Shown here: positions 26,672 to 38,529 of the stretch, piece by piece
How positions within the stretch are numbered: position 1 is the stretch's first letter
How the letters are laid out: every line of letters begins with the position of its first letter
NCBI GenBank assembly: GCA_963169105.1
Contig: OY720639.1
Coordinates: forward strand, 124,951,117 to 125,015,116
Source: Ceriagrion tenellum
Lineage: Eukaryota; Arthropoda; Insecta; Odonata; Coenagrionidae
Direction: 5' to 3'
DNA: 64,000 nt
The notes under the pieces: generated by a model
The model's database searches: none
The model's input: the letters and a program-made list of their open reading frames with translations, nothing else
What the model was told of the DNA's origin: nothing
Made by a program: the position numbers and the translations under genes

Positions 26672-26882
26672 ATTAGCAAAATCTTTGTTTGAAGGGTTTC
26701 GTAGCGACTCTTTACTATATTAACGTTAAACGGGGTATCCCGCTGCGTATTGAGCATTTTTAAGTTGACTCAACGTTTCGTTCTGCATACTGAGAACGTC
26801 GAACGAAACGTTGAGTCAATGTAAAATGCTCCATACGCAGCGGGATACCCTGAATAACTTAAATATAGTATTAGCAAAATCT
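26672..26882 (-). mobile_element. Penelope-type foldback (hairpin) insertion, family A
   Basis: Inverted arms at 26713-26783 and 26801-26870 surround a 17-nt loop. A 13-bp direct repeat, ATTAGCAAAATCT, occurs at 26672-26684 and 26870-26882 and is read as a target-site duplication. A single-copy tail of about 28 nt (26685-26712) lies only on the left. The centre reads CTGAGAACGTCGAACGAAAC (26790-26809), resembling the CTGA-stem-CGAAAC motif of Penelope pseudo-LTRs. Both arms carry CCGCTGCGTAT-type and AACGTTTCGTTC segments also found in the 50.2 kb insertion. There is no coding sequence. Confidence 0.75.
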
Positions 26883-28762
26883 GTTAAAGCTAGAAAAAAG
26901 ATGGATGCCCTTGTGGAGAAAACGAGATTAGGGAAACTAAAATATTAAGAAAAAATGCAGCAATGAAACATCCACCATAGTGGAGGAACTTGAAAAACAC
27001 TATGAAAGGAGTACAGGAAAGTATAACTTTCAAGCGGATATCGAGTGCTGGCTATTAAAAACATTAAATACAGAGTAATACGATATGATGCTCAGCTAAT
27101 GCAATTAATACATAATAACCTGGTGACATCGTTTTAAACGTCCTATTTTGCATTGGCTGGTATTTAATACTACAAATGCCAATTATTATAAGATTGCATA
27201 AATTAAAAGATTTGGCTTTTCCCAAAAATTTGGAATTATAATATTATAGGGCTACATTATAATGCGATGGAAAATAATGACCTGAATTTAATGACATACA
27301 AAATATTAAAGAAGAATTACAAAGTTGCTAATGTAGTGGTTCGACTGTCATTTTGACATGTCCCCATTGACGGAGTTGAAGTGCTTTCCCTGTTTACTCA
27401 TGATTAAAAGGATATTTTCGGTTCTGTTTGATTTTTTAAACCATCCGTTAAATGTCACCAAATAATCGAAGAAGCCATTTCGGTCAATCAAAATTGATAT
27501 TATGAAATATATTTCCTATAAATAAATATAAATATGTATTTTTTACATATGTAGATAGGATATCAAATAATTTTCCAAGGTTTGACTGATGGAAAGGGAA
27601 TGTCATAATCGAGAGACATCTTGATAGACAACTACTTATTACCGTGATATTTCTCCACTAATAAATCTCATATGTCAAGAAAATTATAAATCATTTGATG
27701 ACTACGTAATTGCTCTATAACATGTGAATAGTAAAATGTTTGAAGTTATATTTATTTAAACTATTAGGTATCTGATTTTTTCTTCTGATGTTCAGAAGTC
27801 CTAACTTTTGAGCGCGATATTTTGATAATTCTAGCCGTCAAGCTTCTTTTCGTTAGTAAAATTAGTTAGTTATCGAAAATTTAGTTGTAAAATACAAGTA
27901 AAGAGAGATTCTAGCTGTTACATTCATTTTATACTTTCGCTTGAATTTTTTTTTATCATGCGAGTTTTTACGCGTTTGTTTTCATCCTTCTGAAGGGCTT
28001 TAACTTCAAGAGGAGTTTTGAAGTACTTTATAAGTTAAGTGTGTACCGAACGGTGAAACTTGCGGAATTATATGTTATTCAAGTTCATTCAATTATAAAC
28101 AAAAGGTAAAGTGCAATTTTTTAGTTTCTATTTATACTGGCTTACTATTAAACCTACATTTTCATGATTGCGAGGTAGTTATTACTCGGCTTATATTTGA
28201 AAATGGAGGAGTTAAAAATATTTAAGCAAACATATCAACGTAAAATATCTGCTGCTAAGAATTGGGACAGACACAGGTTCTAGGTTTAAATATTTACTCA
28301 CCATCGTGTATTAAAATAGTTAAATGCTTGTATTGTAGATACTACGAAAGTGTTTACTGGTATTAAGGGGAGTTGCTGACACTGGTAAAAATTTATTATT
28401 TTTCAACTGTCTTCTTGTATGTAATGAATTTGTTGAGTTTATTTTCAGCGGTTTTAGGATATATCAATTACGATATATATTGAGGATAACCTATCAAAGC
28501 GGGACAGTGAGGCGGGCAAATTGGATTGCGTATTGGAGTCAATTCTTCTAAACATGCTCGGTTTCATTTAATTTATATGGTTCTCTTGACCTCAAAATGG
28601 AGAAGTAAAGTGCGCTTCACGGCGGGACATGGCCCTCTGATTGTCATAACTGTAATCGCTCCTGAGCATGGTGTCGGTTGAGCTATGATCTGATGGTCAA
28701 AAACAAAAATGTATGATATATGACCGTTATATTTACTTTTTGTTGAAACTTATTTTGTTGAA
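26883..28762. other. AT-rich non-coding stretch
   Basis: No open frame or repeat of note. The base composition is strongly AT-rich. Confidence 0.45.
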
Positions 28763-28833
28763 AAGTACTGATATTCCCATATAAATTGTCGATTCCCATA
28801 TAAATTGACGATTTATATGGGAATATCAGTACT
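28763..28833. repeat. Short near-perfect inverted repeat
   Basis: AGTACTGATATTCCCATATA starts at 28763 and its reverse complement ends at 28833, giving arms of about 27 nt with one mismatch around a 17-nt loop. The loop itself holds a partial direct copy of the arm (GATTCCCATATAAATTG). No terminal motif or target duplication was seen. Confidence 0.8.
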
Positions 28834-31800
28834 AATTGCTGATACGATGAGATTTTTTGTTAATATAACGTTACTTCCGTCTAGTAGGGATTATAATTGG
28901 ACTAGAGGTTTATTAGAAATGGGAGTCTTCGAAGGAAAACCACATGTTTTATTACATAAAGAGTTGAAATGGGTGCCCATTTTTTTTAATTATCCTGTAC
29001 AAATGACGTATTAAATGGAATGATTGAATAAAACAAGCATTTCCTGCTATTTGGTATACGAAAGAGAAACCAATGAGCGTCGCACGTCTGCAAAACAAGT
29101 TGCCATTGTGATTCATCTTCATAGGTTCCTTGTTTTTCTGCGTTTTCTTATCGACTTACCCTTTTATGTTTATTTGGATGTCTGGAGTGGAGGAAGTAGC
29201 TATAAAAAACTGAAATTTGCATTGTTACGCATGCTGTTGATGAAATACGACCTGAGGCTTTGGTCGGTGATAATCTGGAAATGACTGCGGTGACCTTTGT
29301 GTTCCGTACTCGGTTGCCGATCATCAGTTTAGCCAAGGTCATATTTTGGCATGTTTGTGCGTCAAAGCATATGCGGATACGAGCATTTGTGGGACACATG
29401 GCGACTAGTGGGCTTTATATGACAAATTTCTACTGGATATGTAACGTAAATATAGAATCCGCACCCGAATATTGGAATTATGTGACACGTTGAGGAATGG
29501 AGTATGAGGCTTCATATCTCACTGGAATAGAGGAAGTTGGGTAATCCTGGAGAATGTAATTTACTCGAGAGGATTCAGGTAGTGTCTAGCTATTTCCAGA
29601 GATGAGTCCTGTATTATCTGGTGCATAGTCGAGGCGTTGGGAGATTTGTATTTTAAACCGCTTAGTCGGGTCTTCTGAATCGCTACGCCATTGTAACGGT
29701 AAGGTCTTGGTCTTAAAGATGAAATAGAGATACTTGAAACAACGTTGAGTTTTCGGTGTTTTTAGCAGTTAAAGTTTTTTATTTTGTTTTAGGATTATGG
29801 AGTGAAGATTCCCCATCTTCTTATTGCGCACTCACTACGCTACGAGGCAGCCTTATAACACTGTGGATTATTTCCCATCCAGGAAAACTTATGAGTAGAT
29901 ACTCTGGTGCAAGGTGGAACCACCACCATATGGCTGGTATTTTAAGATTTCCCTACTCGCCAACTGCGGCGCTTAGAGCGGTGAAGTAAGGCAGGCTGTG
30001 ATTAAATCGACGGAATTTATGGTGCTCTGGCGTACTATTCCCCCATCACCTAAAAAGATGAAGCTTTCCCTTAGAATGCCCGTAAAGAATTAACAAACCA
30101 AGGATCACATAGTACGACTATTCACTATTCTCCGTTAAGATTCGGAGAGACGGATTTAAAGTTTAAAGAAAAGAGGATATCATTTGAGTATTGAAAAAAT
30201 TGTAAAGAAAGTCAAATACTTTTTCAAAAACTACCGTTAGAAAATAGTGTTGAAAGTTTGGGATTGGATCATCTTTCAAATAAAGACATCGAGATACTTT
30301 TTCTAACTGCTGGGGTTTTCCGCTATGAGAGAATTTTACTGTCATCTTTCAATGTTATAACTAGTACTTCATCCCCTGTCTTTATTATTAGCAATATTTA
30401 TTAGAGGTCTGTAAAATTGGGTGTATGATTCAATATCACCATCTTGTAAGGTATAATCATTATGTTTACATTACTAAATGAGGTTACTAACTGTAAATGG
30501 TTGTTTAAAGTGGAAGTTTTGAATCGTATTATGGGATTTTTGTCTTTCCTTAAACCTAACAAAAATGATCATATCTTCTCTTACCGTTCAATGTAATGCC
30601 ATTTCTTCTCTTTTCGAATATTTTAGCTGCTAATTGGGCAAGACTGTTGATATTATGCTTCTTTGTTCCTGATCTCATGAACCATTGATACTATTGTGAA
30701 TAAAAAATAATAATATGCATTTTACTAACGTAATTCTGCCATCATCAATGCTATCCAATAAAAATATACAGTATATTATTTGAAATTTTTGCCATAAAAT
30801 TCTTCTTGCATGACAAGCCAATAATTTTACTGCATTACTAACCTTTACTTATATCTATTTCTTTTCTCATGTTACGTTGCAGATGCTGTACTAACAAAGG
30901 GCCTGACATCTTAACCAACATTTTTTTGTTTCTGTAACTCAACTTTTTGTTCTGCTTTCTGTGACATTTTGGTGGAGATTGGTGCTGGTGGACCAAGTGA
31001 AGTGACCCTCCTAAGTTATTCATCTTGTTAACTCTTTTGTTGACAAAGGCTTAGACAAAAGATATTTGCCCCATACCTATTCCTCAATACTGCTGTATAT
31101 CATCATATCTGAAGATATGACCCATTCATATCAACAGTTAACGGTTTTAGAAGTTCCTTTATACCTTTTCTACGACGAAAGATATTTCAAAGATCAGTTT
31201 ATACACGAAAGCAATTTTTTAACGTAGAACCCCTTCATTGAGGAAGAAATACTGAGACTTGATTTAATAGACTAATAACAGAGCGATAACTGTACGAAAA
31301 AAGTGTTTTCTTGTCATACAATACATGTGGTGCTCGAAATGTAACCTTGCCATTAGTATTTAACTACCACGTTCCTCCGTTTATGGAAAATAAGGTGAAA
31401 TATTAACGAAAAGATTTGGATTGGATTTTTATACAAGTATTGTTTGTACCATTCAGCATTAAAGACGTATATTATAGAGACGTTAAAATGTTTTGTAGAG
31501 CCGTTCCACAATTTACATTATCGAAAACTAACTAATGAGCTCCCATTTATCAATCATATATCTCATTGAAGTCTAGTTAGTAATGCTCATCCGTAAAGTC
31601 AATTTTAAATCTGGATTTCATATTGTTAATGAGTTATTTTAAAGTGGCGATGAAGGAAACGGCTTGATACGTTAATATTTTTTGGGCACTAAACAAATCA
31701 GAGAACGAATCACTAGAGCGCTCTTTCGTTGACACAAACGTATCCATCCATCCATTGCAACAATGGTTTGACCAATGAATGACTCTTTCGGGAAAAATTA

Positions 31801-31883
31801 CAATGCTAGGAGCGTCATGACACATTGAGAACACTGTGGACACTAAACATAAGAGGTCATCCTTATCTCCTCCAATACCCTAG
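28834..31883. other. Non-coding stretch upstream of the membrane-protein exon
   Basis: No gene supported. Overlapping frames at 29148-29493 on both strands have no domain I recognise. Any upstream exon or promoter of the gene at 31.9 kb could lie here or further left but is not identifiable. Confidence 0.4.
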
Positions 31884-32690
31884 ACCCCTATCGACACAAG
31901 CGTCTCCATCCAAACTATAATGTCTCCTCCGGTTCCGAACGCGTCCCCATGGGGGTCCGCCGCCCACCGTGCTGCGGCGGCCTGGACCCGCGGCAGCCAC
32001 GCGCCCCCTCGCCGACAACTCCTCATCGAGCCATGGGAGTAATCGTGTTCAAAGCAATGATCAACTCCTCCAAGTTAGATTCACCCAAGGACGGTTATGG
32101 CCGCGGTATGGGCGCCGCTCAGTACGGCAGCTACGACTGGTACGCCTCGGCCGCCGTGCCGGGCGGCGGCGGAGGCGTCGGCATACCGGTCCGTGAGTCC
32201 GGCGTCGGCGCGGAGAAGGAAGCCATCGGACCCTCGATTTGTCCGCCTGCGTGCTGCGCGTCGCTGATCTTCGGCGGCGGAAGCACGGGCGCTTCGGCGT
32301 CCGTGCAAGACGACGACGGTGGCTTTGCACCGGCGCCGACGTCCTACCACCACCATTACAACAGCCAGCAGCACCATCAGCAGCCGTGTCAGCAGGCGGC
32401 GACCGAGGTCCGTTTGGACGGCAACGGCGGCGCTGGATACGAGTGTCGCTGCTGTTGCCTCGGCGTCCCAGGGCCGGGCGACAATGTGGGTGACGGTGGT
32501 GGGGAGGTGAATGGGTGCTGCAGGGGGAGGAGGAGGGGCGGGGGTGGTGGGGGTGTTGTGACGTCAGTACCCGGCGGAGAGGATGACCAGTGCTGTGCCG
32601 CATGGTGTCGCCCCACTATACTCCTTCTCCTGCTGGTGCTTCTTGTCGTGGTTTTCGTCCTCATCTCAAGCATCCTGCTGTACTTCAACT
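31884..32690 (+). CDS. N-terminal exon of a single-pass membrane protein (unidentified)
   Basis: The frame is open from 31853 and offers ATG codons at 31949 (CCCCATGG), 32033 (GCCATGG) and 32057. It runs to 32690, where TTCAACT|GTACGT is a good splice donor. From the first ATG the exon encodes 247 codons: Gly/Ala/Pro-rich sequence, two cysteine clusters (CPPACC near residue 98; CRCCC near 166), a His/Gln tract (about 132-150), an RGRRRGGGGGG tract, then an uninterrupted hydrophobic segment at about 223-245 preceded by CRPT. With basic residues before the segment and no signal peptide, a type II topology with a cytoplasmic N-terminus is inferred. The left edge at 31884 is a possible acceptor (pyrimidine-rich, CACTAAAC branch-like, TAG); it could instead be the first exon. 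Composition is far more GC/CpG-rich than the flanks. I do not recognise the family. The hydrophobic segment plus donor make coding very likely. Confidence 0.65.
31920..32042 (+). CDS. Upstream overlapping small ORF (uORF candidate)
   Basis: An ATG at 31920 with A at -3 opens a 40-codon frame, different from the main frame, that ends TAA at 32040-32042, seven bases after the in-frame ATG at 32033. If the mRNA includes 31920, scanning ribosomes would meet this ATG before both main-frame candidates at 31949 and 32033. Whether it is translated cannot be told from sequence. Confidence 0.25.
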   Translation: MSPPVPNASPWGSAAHRAAAAWTRGSHAPPRRQLLIEPWE

Positions 32691-34083
32691 GTACGTTACG
32701 TTCAACATCCTTGGAAGAACTCTATGGTGTTTACCGTTTTAGTGGGAAACTATTTTCAATTTATTTCTTTTTTATTTTTTTCTTACACGAGTCAGGAAAA
32801 GATATAACAATAGGAGCACAACCTTTTACTTATTTGCATACTTTTGATATCACTTTGGAGCGTTTAAATAGCGGGAGGCAGTACTAAAAAAAGAGAAATG
32901 AGTGATATTTTGCATGGGTTGCCTTTCGTCACGTAATGGCGTGTGTTTTATTGCACAAAAAAGTAACTATTTTTACTCTTAAAGCACAGAAAAAGTAAAC
33001 GATTGCACAGTGCCTGTTGAAGATAAGAAAATTCACTCTTGAAAGATGAAATATTGCACTCACCTAGATAAGTTGACTAAATGCAACCTTTTGATCACAT
33101 TAGTTTCTGTAAATCTGAGCCTCGAGATATGCAATTTGTTAAGTTAGTCTTGTGAAAGCACATTTCAGTGATTTAAAGCACACGTTTTACTGCACTCAGA
33201 TTTGTGTACATAATTGGACACACATCTGAATAATCCATTAAATTCCTGCAACCTTCCGGATGACATTTGATTTAAGGTTATGAAAACGTTTGAAATGGGA
33301 ATATGTCAATTGAAAATAGTAAATGAATGTTTGATGTTGTGGAATTAGCATGGCTTTGTACTTAGAAATTACCAGTGCAAGTTTCTCTGTTTTTAAAACT
33401 GATTAGTTGCTAATTTTGTTTGTGTTTTTTATATTTTCATTTTATCTATTATACCTTCTTTTTGAATTGCAGTTACCATCCTTTCCATCATGCAGCACTC
33501 CAACCACAGTGCATTTATTAATATTGGTCTTTTATTATGATTAGTGCATTTATTATGGCTAGATTTTTCTCGAATATTTAGAAATATTAGATTTATCTGG
33601 AATTGGTAGTATTACATTGTTATGCAAATTTAGCATGCACTTCTGATCACAAATTGATGAGAAAGAGGTACTATTATTCTTTAGTCTGTATATAATTTTG
33701 ATGTAGCAGAAATTTCTCTTGGAATCCGAAACTTGACTTTTCGGTCTTAGTTTAATTACGTAAATAATGCTTCATGAAATTGATCATGTAATTTGAATGG
33801 TAAAATTTTTAGAAATTGCAAGTTTTTTTATCTTGTTGAGCAATACCTACCTGTTTGATAGCAGAAATGCCTATTTAATTTCTCCATTTTACTGTCTCCT
33901 AAGTAAGTGGGCCGAGATCCTTTTGTGTAGGCTTACTCTTCTTAAAATTAGGCATTTTAGGGAGCAGCATAACTTTTTTCGTTTACTTTTGTATCGTTTT
34001 ATTAGTCAGCGTTTGAACTTTTTTTAATCTGTTTATTACGGTCGTGTGATTCAAGCTAATCTTTTACTTTCCTTCCTTTCCAG
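32691..34083 (+). other. Intron between the two membrane-protein exons
   Basis: It begins GTACGT and ends CTTTCCTTCCTTTCCAG at 34083, with a branch-like GCTAATC about 25 nt upstream. The interior is AT-rich. It contains a 13-bp AGTGCATTTATTA phrase twice near 33508-33555. Reading through the donor gives a spurious extension to 32887 which I do not take as coding. Confidence 0.6.
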
Positions 34084-34119
34084 ATATGACATACAAGCCT
34101 AGGTCAGCCATCATGGAAG
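34084..34119 (+). CDS. 36-nt microexon of the membrane-protein gene
   Basis: A very good acceptor (long pyrimidine tract, CAG at 34081-34083) and a consensus donor (G|GTAAGT at 34119/34120) enclose 36 nt. The upstream exon ends in phase 1 (AAC T|). Joined, the codons read Y-F-N-Y-M-T-Y-K-P-R-S-A-I-M-E and leave a G for the next exon, so the frame stays open and the phase is 1 at both ends. Thirty-six nt is a multiple of three, so the exon could be skipped without a frame change, as for many regulated microexons. It would code the juxtamembrane stretch just outside the hydrophobic segment. No protein family is recognised from it. Confidence 0.6.
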
Positions 34120-37100
34120 GTAAGTTACATAATTGAGAAAATATAATATTATATTTGTTTCCACCATTTTCTTGTTCATAATGCCTGTAGTTGTAAATTG
34201 AATCTTTCCTTCGAGTTTTAAGAGTAGAATGAAATATGATATGAACTTAATTTTCGTAAATTTGAGAATTAGGGCTTTATTTTGATGTATTTTGTGGTAT
34301 CTCTTTAGGTACCATGAAAATATATCAGTTCACTCCTTGTATTGATTTTATCCAATAGAATAAAAATAATATAATAGTGCTTTTGTGAGTACTTGATACT
34401 ATTTGCCATTTTTACAAATTTAAGACAAATAAGTAGAAGGGAATTGTAACAAATTTAGGAAATTTATCTGTGATAGAATGCAGACTGCCGCTATTAGGTG
34501 TTAATATATTTTGAGAGACATATATTGGTAATATTACTAAATAAAAACATCATTTATCGTCATCAGTACGAAATTATGTAGTTCTACCGCTCTCCATTCC
34601 AACTTTTCTCGAAATATCACTTTAAATCTTCCTGCAATAGAAGTGCAATTTAATTTTAAACTCATTTAAATTTGCTCGTTGCCTTCCCTAAAGGATTAGC
34701 TGGTGCTGAAGCCGGGTTTCTCTCCTTTCATCCTGCTTTTTCCGTATAATCTCTTACCAACCTAGACACTCACTTGTCCTCAATGTTCTGCACCCAAATA
34801 AACATATCAATATTTCATAATTCATTTAACGACCTACTTTACTCTTAAAGTAAGTGTAAGGTAGTATTTTTACCTCAGCAACCTTTACAACCTTACAATT
34901 TAGAGAGTAATGGATTTCAGTCAGGCTTGTGACAATTTACTTTAAAAGTAGAGCCATTGTGGGGGGCGCCTTAAGATTAAGCTGCAGTTGTCGGAAGCAC
35001 TGTGAGGCTAGGAGAAAGGGTATCCCCAGTGCACGAGCTTGGAGAATGGAGGTGTTGACTGGATGTTTGAGGAGATAGATATGCTAGCAGTCCGTGTGGT
35101 ATGTTGGCGTGTGCTCCAAGGGGCGTTTGTCCGACGCTCTCCGTACGAAGGGGGTGTGCGCCTTCTCTGTATTAATGGAATTGGACGCGTGATATATATG
35201 CATCTGCCATCGTGACAACAGAGCGGTCGGTCGGACACTTAGATTGGCTTCCGTATGGAATCTTAGCCTGGGGAGTTGCCGGGGACGAGGTCGGTAAGGA
35301 ATGTCTGCCGGAGAGGACCGAGGTGAATGGGAGGAGATGAATGTAGAGAGGCCTATGGTGCGCTGCGGGAAAAGAATGAGCACTGGTGACACTTTTGTCA
35401 GAATGGGATTGGGCTGTTGGAACGAGGGAATTGGGCACGTCTGAGAAATATCTAGAAGATGGGGCTACCTCTCATGTCTTTCATCAGGGTGGAATGGTTG
35501 ATACGGACCTAAGTACGTTCTCCAGAAATCATTCTCTCGTACGGAGGGCACTTAGTTTTATGTTCCTTACGTGGAATTTTGGTAAAATGCCCGGAGATTC
35601 TGCCGTTCAATTTTAAGTGGCCAAAAACTCCGTTGAAAATGATTTCTATGGTAGAGTATGTTCGTTTTCACTTGAATAAATTATTTTTGTTGTCATTGTG
35701 TAAAATGAACAACGGAACACCTTATATCACATCATTAGATACTCGCGAGTTTCAGTAATCATAGGTTTTTGCTGGATATTTATTTTTAATGAGCTCAGCG
35801 CATAACACATATACCTACATTGATCATGTCTCCATATTTGTCATTCATAAGGGTTATTTTTGCATTGAAAATCCTGCTGAAAAGGACATCTTAAATTAAG
35901 GAGGACTTTGTATAACCATCTAATAATTCACCTATTAGAAATGCATTTTGATGCGAAACATGTCTGATTCTGGTGAACATAGCTGTAAAAATAAGCGCGT
36001 GTTGTACCAATTCAGTGGGGTAGATCCTAATAGTGACCCAAAGGATGACCGATGACTTCGCCACGAGCTCGACAAAATAAATGGGGGTCCGAACTCGATC
36101 TATGTCTTTTCTCGTTTATTTTTTAAAATGAGCTTAGGCTAAGTTAATTGGTTGAGGGGAGAAAAAGATTTTTGTAGGCCTTTTAAATCATTGACTCCCG
36201 CTAAAGTTCTAATTAATATGCGATAAAATAAGCCCTGAGGGAGATTTTTCTTTCATTTTAATCACACACATGGTATAAGGTGTGCGAGTAGGGGGGGGGG
36301 ATAGAAGAACAGAGAATTGTTAAAATGTTATTGAGATCGCCCGGGAGGATTTTGGGCTCAGTTATTTGAAATGGACACGCATTCATTTTCCAAGGCTTCT
36401 CCGGCACGCAGTGTGGACGAAGCCGAGTTGTAAGTCCGAGCTCTCCCGACTTTTGGCGTGCGTGCTTGGACTCTTGCTGCTGCTCGCTGTCCCCTTCCCT
36501 CCCTTTCCTTTCTGACCGCCCCTCCTTGATGGCGTGCGGCCCCGTCATTAATTACTTAACCTTTTCGTCCCCCTGCAAAAGGGGGGAGGGAGATGAAGGT
36601 GGAGCGGAGACGCGGGAAGGAGCAAGCGAGCAAAGTCGGAAGAAGAAGAAAGGAGAAGCCATGTGTTGGCAGGGCGGGGCTGGAGGGGATTGGTCACTTT
36701 TCCACCACCGTGAAGTCCTCGTCTCAGTGTGCGTTTGGCGGACGTCAGAATGTTGAAAATGAGGTTTCCTTGGATATTTGAATATTATTTAATTTATTCA
36801 CGTGATTCTCACATTAAAACGTGCCCTCTATCTGATGGTGTCTAAAAATGCTACCTTTTTGCTTTGATTTTTTTTCCAAAATTGAAATTTGAAGCTTTTG
36901 GGACTCAAAGATCAAATTACTTAAAGCAGAGGTCTTTGCATTTCACAGGCAAAAGTCACCGAATGGTCTCGATGCCGGATTTTAGTACGCACACTATACA
37001 TTTAGGTATTTGGCTCATTATAAATGTTAAAATAGTAAAGCAGAGTTAATATTATCTACGCATTTCTTTGTCTCAACCAAAACAATTTAGGTAAATTTTT

Positions 37101-38296
37101 GCACTACATCTCATCACATACAATCAGCTACACCAGAACTCGTCTTTCAATTTAATTTTTCCATCTCAGCAACTAGTAACTAAACCCAATAGACTGATTC
37201 CCTCGTTATTATTTTAGCGTTACATAAAAATAGTTGCAGCACTGAAAACAGCATTTGAGCTTTTTCATGAATTAACTCCTTTTTTTCAATCCCATACAAT
37301 GCTAGTAGTATACGTATTTTAGTAAGTCAATGATCATTTTATTATTCTGTAGCTGCTTATGGTTAGGTTCAAAATATGACTTATATGCTCCACAAGTAAA
37401 ATGAGAAACTCTGTGTCAATTAATTGATTTGAAGATGTGAATTCAAACAAAATTAAGACCTTTGTACATTGAATGAAGTCGAAGAACAAGCCCTTGTCTA
37501 TTTTATCCTCCCAGGCTAGATCTGAGACACCCCTGTTCGTCGCTGAAGTGAGAAAACGTTGTGGAGAGGGCATGGTTACTCTCTCACACACTCAGGAAGA
37601 TGAAAGTTTTACGCGTGTGTGAGTGTAGAGACGGAAGAAAGGCAAGGCGGGAAATGGAAGGGAAGTGGTTGGTCCAAAAGAGGAGGAGAACAAGGGGGGA
37701 ATGACGAATGTTGGAACGAGATGGACGGCGAATACGTAAAACGGAAGGATGGCGAATGGGAAACGGGAGTGTTTTCGGGATCTAGAGATGGAGGAACGAA
37801 AAGGGGTTGGCACGAGAGCGAACATTAAGGGGGAAATGCCGAATTCCCTCTGGAGGTTAAAGTATATAGTGTACCTTTATTTTTTTTCCGACATGAAATA
37901 GCCTGGCGATATCAAAGCACTGCTGGTTGTCACCGCATGGGCTCGGTGACGTAACAATTTGTTTATTTAAAAAGTTTGACTAAGTTTCTACAAACCTCAT
38001 TCCAAGTATAAGTAAATAGTTTGCAACCATGGTCTTGTTACGGAGACACCTCGTTAAGACTTGACGATATTACTCCGTAACAAAACCGTAGCCGTGAAAG
38101 AGAAAATTACATCAGGAAAAAGCCGAGAAAAAACTTTGTCAAACTTTCTTTGCATGAAAGGCTTAACTTTAACTTACAACCCAAGCAGTCTAGAGTATTT
38201 TATGTTATTTATTATAGCAATAATATAGCCATAACCCAGAGGATTTTCTAAAAAAAGATGATAAATAGTAGACTTTTCACTTTCTTGTTACCAGGG
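34120..38296. other. Probable intron with GC-rich patches
   Basis: If the gene continues to the right, this is intronic. Patches at about 34960-35450, 36390-36760 and 37560-37830 are GC-richer and purine- or pyrimidine-biased. Their overlapping frames show no domain. A Penelope-type motif is annotated separately at 35931. A small inverted repeat (TTGTTACGGAG facing CTCCGTAACAA) lies at about 38034-38085. Confidence 0.4.
35928..35995 (+). repeat. Degenerate Penelope-type terminal motif, plus strand
   Basis: CTATTAGAAATGCATTTTGA runs into TGCGAAACATGTCTG at 35931-35964. A short ATGC/GCAT-type stem ending in CGAAACATG matches the shape of Penelope pseudo-LTR motifs, followed by A/T-rich sequence. 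It is a single copy without a detectable arm or target duplication and probably an old truncated insertion. Confidence 0.45.
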
Positions 38297-38350
38297 GAAA
38301 TAGGTATCCCAATCCGGTTACGTGCTCAGAATACCTTCCATTTTTCAGGT
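38297..38350 (+). CDS. Candidate 54-nt third exon (weak)
   Basis: CACTTTCTTGTTACCAG precedes 54 nt that end at CAG|GTAACT. Joining to the phase-1 end of the microexon gives an open frame G-E-I-G-I-P-I-R-L-R-A-Q-N-T-F-H-F-S and again leaves phase 1, so all three exons would be symmetrical. The acceptor is good and the donor acceptable, but a short open stretch between chance splice sites is not rare in 30 kb of DNA. The SINE and Penelope insertions immediately downstream lie in what would be the next intron. Confidence 0.25.
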
Positions 38351-38529
38351 AACTTAACCTGATATCCCACGGCTATGGAATGAGGGAAGGATGGAATGAA
38401 TGGAGGAATAGCGAACGCAGGAACACATCACGCAGGATCCCTAATAATTATATCGAGTTCATCGTTCAATGCATACCTGGGAACATTATAACTTTTATAA
38501 TGGTTTCGTACTCAGTGCAAAAATTTGGT

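Noticed and set aside
29148..29493. Overlapping frames of 77-86 codons on both strands
   Set aside because: No domain recognised and neither strand is preferred by splice or start signals.
32061..32603. 180-codon minus-strand frame across the membrane-protein exon
   Set aside because: Arg/Pro/Ser-rich shadow of the plus-strand coding exon.
32691..32887. Extension of the membrane-protein frame to a stop at 32884-32887
   Set aside because: It lies after a good donor and becomes AT-rich and Phe-rich. A symmetrical microexon with strong sites follows downstream. A short unspliced isoform is possible but not supported.
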